The translations under genes were made by a program, and so were the position numbers. Of a DNA stretch of 64,000 nt, positions 61,001-64,000 are shown in pieces. The notes under the pieces are model-generated. The model was not told the origin of the DNA. It saw only the letters and a program-made list of their open reading frames with translations, and searched no databases. The DNA is from Bryobacteraceae bacterium (GTDB lineage: Bacteria > Acidobacteriota > Terriglobia > Bryobacterales > Bryobacteraceae): assembly GCA_025928545.1 (NCBI GenBank), contig JAICJH010000024.1:1-64000 (forward strand). Reading direction: 5' to 3'. How positions within the stretch are numbered: position 1 is the first letter of the stretch; each line of letters starts with the position of its first letter.

Positions 61001-62449
61001 CTGCTCCGTTTCCTGCTCATTTGTCTTCTCGTCACAACGTCGTCACTGCGGGCGGATGATGCGCCGAAGCTCATCCGTTCCCAGGCCGGTCCAGCCGGAA
61101 AACTGGTTGGCGATCGGTTTGTCCTGGATGAGGTTCGCGACCGATTCGTTTACCCATCGGATAAATCGCTCACGATCTTTTTTCAATGGGAAGTTCCTCC
61201 GGGCGATCACGTGCTCACGGGCGTCTGGAAGAGACCAGATGGTGTGGTGGCCTCGATTTCGCCCCAGGTAAAGATGCAAACGGCTACCGCCGCGCTGAGC
61301 TGCTACTGGCTGTTCGAGTTGTATCCGGGCATGGCAAATGGCGCCTGGACCCTTGAGGTGAAGGTCGACGGTACCCCCGCCGGCGCTCACGCCTTCGAGA
61401 TCGCTGGTATGACGGAGACCGTAATCCCGAAGCAGGTCACCCCCGATCAGATCTTCAAAATGATTTCTCCATCGCTCGTGTGGGTTCATAAGCTGGATCC
61501 CTCGGGCCACCCTTTCGATACCTCGACGGGCTTCGTGCTGCAAACCGGTGTCATTGCGACCGCCTTCCAGTCCATCGATTCTGCTTCGCGCCTGGAGATC
61601 GAATTCACGGATGGGCGCAGAGAGCAAACGGACCAGCTGCTTGCCTTGTCGCGCTCTTCCGACTGGGCGATGATTGGCGTAAACACTGGTACAGCGCAAC
61701 CCCTGACTCGTGGTGATCCGGGAAAAACAGAAGTGGGTGGAATGGTCACCGTTTTCAACTTCGATGCCGGGTCCCGCGTATTCGGTCAGGTCCTCGTGGG
61801 CGCGACAGGTAAGACTCCAGGGTTCGGCAGCAGAATTGTATTCTCTCCCAGTCTGTCGCCGGAAGCGGCCGGCGGACCGCTGTTGAATGAGGACGGCCAG
61901 TTGGTCGGAATCCTGGGCGGCAACGTTACACCTGGTTCACGAGTCGGCAGCAAGGGGCTGCAAATCAATCCCGGCCTTTGGCGCTTGTTGGGCGTTCAGA
62001 ACGCCGCTGTGGCGATCAATGAGCTTCCCGCGCAAACGCCACGGACGGCGAGATCGCTGGCGGAACTGAGCGCAGCCGGAATCCTGACTGCTCCCGTTAT
62101 ACCGGTGGCTCATTTCAAATACGGCGGAGCAGTCCTCAGCCTTCCCAAAGACGTACTCGCAGCAATGCCCCCGGATATTACCGATTTTTCAAGGCGTGAT
62201 CAGATTTATGTGTATTCCATGTGGGCGCAGTCTGGCAAGGATTCAAAAGGCGAAATTACCGTAAAGGTTTACGACCCGTCAAACCGGGAAATTCTTGGCA
62301 CCGCGCCAAAGAAGATTTCGCTGAGCAGGGAACTTTCGCGATACTCGGTGAGCTTTGCCGCTGCGCCTCTGGCCAACGGGATCTATAGGATCGATCTGAA
62401 CTGGAATGGACAGCCTGCCTGGCGAACGTTCATCCGGGTCGCCGAATAG
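61001..62449 (+). CDS. Secreted trypsin-fold protein lacking catalytic His and Ser
   Basis: About 482 residues if read from the CTG at 61001 (ATT at 60998 is an alternative); a GTG at 61211 would drop the signal peptide MLRFLLICLLVTTSSLRA and an Ig-like domain that continues smoothly in frame (DRFVYPSDKSLTIFFQWE). The upstream frame is stopped by TAG at 60986. The central part is trypsin-like: STGFVLQTGVIATAFQ has Phe where His is expected, SDWAMIGV keeps Asp, and SPEAAGGPLLNEDGQLVGI has Ala where Ser is expected. A beta-sandwich domain ends it. Probably a binding or scaffold protein. Confidence 0.65.
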   Translation: MLRFLLICLLVTTSSLRADDAPKLIRSQAGPAGKLVGDRFVLDEVRDRFVYPSDKSLTIFFQWEVPPGDHVLTGVWKRPDGVVASISPQVKMQTATAALSCYWLFELYPGMANGAWTLEVKVDGTPAGAHAFEIAGMTETVIPKQVTPDQIFKMISPSLVWVHKLDPSGHPFDTSTGFVLQTGVIATAFQSIDSASRLEIEFTDGRREQTDQLLALSRSSDWAMIGVNTGTAQPLTRGDPGKTEVGGMVTVFNFDAGSRVFGQVLVGATGKTPGFGSRIVFSPSLSPEAAGGPLLNEDGQLVGILGGNVTPGSRVGSKGLQINPGLWRLLGVQNAAVAINELPAQTPRTARSLAELSAAGILTAPVIPVAHFKYGGAVLSLPKDVLAAMPPDITDFSRRDQIYVYSMWAQSGKDSKGEITVKVYDPSNREILGTAPKKISLSRELSRYSVSFAAAPLANGIYRIDLNWNGQPAWRTFIRVAE

Positions 62450-62546
62450 TCCGGGATTCAGTTTTCAGCCCGAAAGGCGCCCCATGAATGTCGATGGCGG
62501 GAGCGGTCCGATGGCCGCGATGCGCCGCGTGCGTTCGGAATCGGCT

Positions 62547-64000
62547 TTACTGTTTCGGCAACCGGGGCCACGATTCTACAAAACCCTGAGCAGTCAGGTT
62601 CCAGTCAATCACATACCCGTTCCAGTCCGTCAACCTTACAAAAATGGGTTGGTGCCGTTCGTCGAAACCGTACCCTAATTTGATCATCCTGCCATCCGCA
62701 AGGGTTTGGGATGTCAGTTCGTCCAAAGACCCGTAAGTGTTCTTCAACAATATGGTGCCGCGCGAGTCGCGCACGGCCGTCATCCTGTTCAGGTTGTCAT
62801 ACTCGTAGCTTTCCTGACCGTTCTCGGAGTCTGACACGCGAATCAGTCTGCCAGCGGCATCGTATTCGTAGCGAACGGATCGTCCTGAACTTTGTTGAGC
62901 CAGCGCGACGCGACCGTGCTCATCGGCAGTGAATTCGATCCAGGACCCATCGGGCAGTGTGGCGCGCTTCAATGCTCCGGAAGGCGCCCTGGCGATCGTG
63001 AGCCGCTGACCATGACCGTCGATCTGCAGCAACGCACTGCGCTCCGGCGGAATGTCAGGTCCACTGGCCGGAAATCTCCATCTCCAGCCATCAATCGACA
63101 GAACGTCCCAGCCGTTTCCGTTCCATTTCAAGGTCGAGTTACTGAACGGGCTGCCCGACGCTGGTCCCGTGCGCAGTACCGCATCCTGGTAGCTGCTTCC
63201 TTTCGAAACGCGCTTGTAGTCGACGTGTCCGCCGTCAGCGAGAATCAGCTCAAGGCTTCCAAATGTCTGTGAGTCACCGACAGGGAAGATGTCGAACGAA
63301 CTGTTCGCACCCACGCCGAAAGCCCTCGATCGATCATCCTCCGCACGGGATGCGCGTATGAAGGAAAAGTGGTTCTGACTCGGATACGGAAAGTCCGTAC
63401 GACTCTCGACCAGGAGAGGCAAATCCGCATAATTCACAAACGTTTCTATCCGGCTATCGGACGGCATGTCTCCGGTACAATCGGCCCTCATGGTTTGGAC
63501 CCGGCTCGGACCCTGGGTCACCGTGACGCACGGGCTGGAGCCTGGCATGGGCATCCAGCGCCCCTGCTCACCGATAAAGTGTTCGCCTATTTCGTCGATC
63601 TCGGAAGCGCGGCTTGTACCGTAGGCGACCAGGCTTGTGACGTCGGCACTCATAGCGATCGGATATCGAATCAGCGCGACATTCCTTGCGACTAACTTGC
63701 GCAGTCGGATCGCGCCTGCTTCCGGATTCTCGCCTGCCCCCCAGGGCATCTTATAAATCGGTCTCGTCGAAACGATCGCCACGTTCCCCCGATGATAGTT
63801 GAGGGCGAACGGATGGTCTTCGGTCTGAACAAGTAAGTCCCGGCTCGTCACAGCGACGATGACCGAGTCCGGATTCGCGGCAAAATCGGGAATAGTTTGG
63901 ACGAATTCGCGAGCGCGTTCCCCGATCACCTGTTGAGTTGCGGGGTCGATTGCTCGCGGATCGAGCTCCCTGACAGGCAAAACCGAGACGCTGAGTTCGA
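62547..64000 (-). CDS. RHS/YD-repeat protein, partial
   Basis: The frame stays open to the window edge, so the N terminus is missing; the visible 480-odd residues end at the stop at 62547. YD/RHS units appear near the C-terminal half: RSVRYEYDAAGRLIRVSDS, ESYEYDNLNRMTAVRDSRG and MIKLGYGFDERHQPIFV. The upstream part has a globular region (YHRGNVAIVSTRPIYKMPWG). RHS proteins form beta-cages around toxins or serve as surface proteins; the C-terminal end here lacks a long extra toxin domain. A TTG at 63980 is not the true start. Confidence 0.8.
   Translation of the reverse strand, partial: ELSVSVLPVRELDPRAIDPATQQVIGERAREFVQTIPDFAANPDSVIVAVTSRDLLVQTEDHPFALNYHRGNVAIVSTRPIYKMPWGAGENPEAGAIRLRKLVARNVALIRYPIAMSADVTSLVAYGTSRASEIDEIGEHFIGEQGRWMPMPGSSPCVTVTQGPSRVQTMRADCTGDMPSDSRIETFVNYADLPLLVESRTDFPYPSQNHFSFIRASRAEDDRSRAFGVGANSSFDIFPVGDSQTFGSLELILADGGHVDYKRVSKGSSYQDAVLRTGPASGSPFSNSTLKWNGNGWDVLSIDGWRWRFPASGPDIPPERSALLQIDGHGQRLTIARAPSGALKRATLPDGSWIEFTADEHGRVALAQQSSGRSVRYEYDAAGRLIRVSDSENGQESYEYDNLNRMTAVRDSRGTILLKNTYGSLDELTSQTLADGRMIKLGYGFDERHQPIFVRLTDWNGYVIDWNLTAQGFVESWPRLPKQ

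Overview
The window looks like the chromosome of a GC-rich acidobacterium close to Solibacter/Bryobacter. Grounds: two secreted proteins end in the C-terminal domain known as TIGR03437, which is typical of that group; there are many Tat or Sec signal proteins, PQQ-propeller proteins and NarL-type regulators; and a spaced repeat resembles intergenic repeats I recall from such genomes. The taxonomic call is inference from family knowledge, not a search.

Layout. 1-300: tail of an ISL3-type transposase next to a tRNA-Leu(CAG). 384-5711: a signalling block. A four-gene minus-strand operon encodes a soluble histidine kinase, a NarL regulator, a membrane-anchored coiled-coil protein and a receiver-coiled coil-transmembrane-TPR hybrid; a small coiled-coil paralogue lies divergently and another LuxR-type regulator follows. 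6023-18144: a PilZ protein, a polytopic membrane protein, two tandem Flp pilins, CpaB, CpaC, TadZ, CpaF, TadB and TadC, then two tiny membrane proteins, an alpha-toroid protein, a 25-codon ORF and a Tat-exported DUF362 protein. The prepilin peptidase (TadV type) sits apart at 34590.

18571-21581: an ArsR/SRPBCC operon with a clear promoter and palindrome, a Gfo/Idh oxidoreductase and a small membrane protein. 21591-25438: a BlaI/BlaR1-type regulon in which two promoters carry the same palindromic operator between -35 and -10; BlaR1 carries an extra TonB-like domain and a TPR domain homologous to the other regulon member. 25553-29770: amidohydrolase-TldD-TldE. 29883-37120: metzincin, quinone oxidoreductase, secreted rhodanese-like protein, transaldolase, DinB-like protein, prepilin peptidase and a Tat-exported toroid enzyme. 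37128-41152: acyl-CoA synthetase-MurQ-MurA-rhodanese operon (muropeptide recycling and wall synthesis). 41249-46653: MFS transporter, a helical lipoprotein pair, Nudix-LigD and a VOC protein. 46699-53672: secreted PQQ/cytochrome c/ThuA group. 53734-64000: a 45-bp repeat array, a hybrid sensor kinase, an acyltransferase, secreted proteins, a trypsin-fold protein lacking catalytic residues and the start-less part of an RHS/YD-repeat protein running off the window.

The most unusual systems are the kinase/receiver/TPR membrane operon at 384-4933 and the dual-operator BlaI regulon at 21591-25438. All calls come from reading the sequence; no searches were run.
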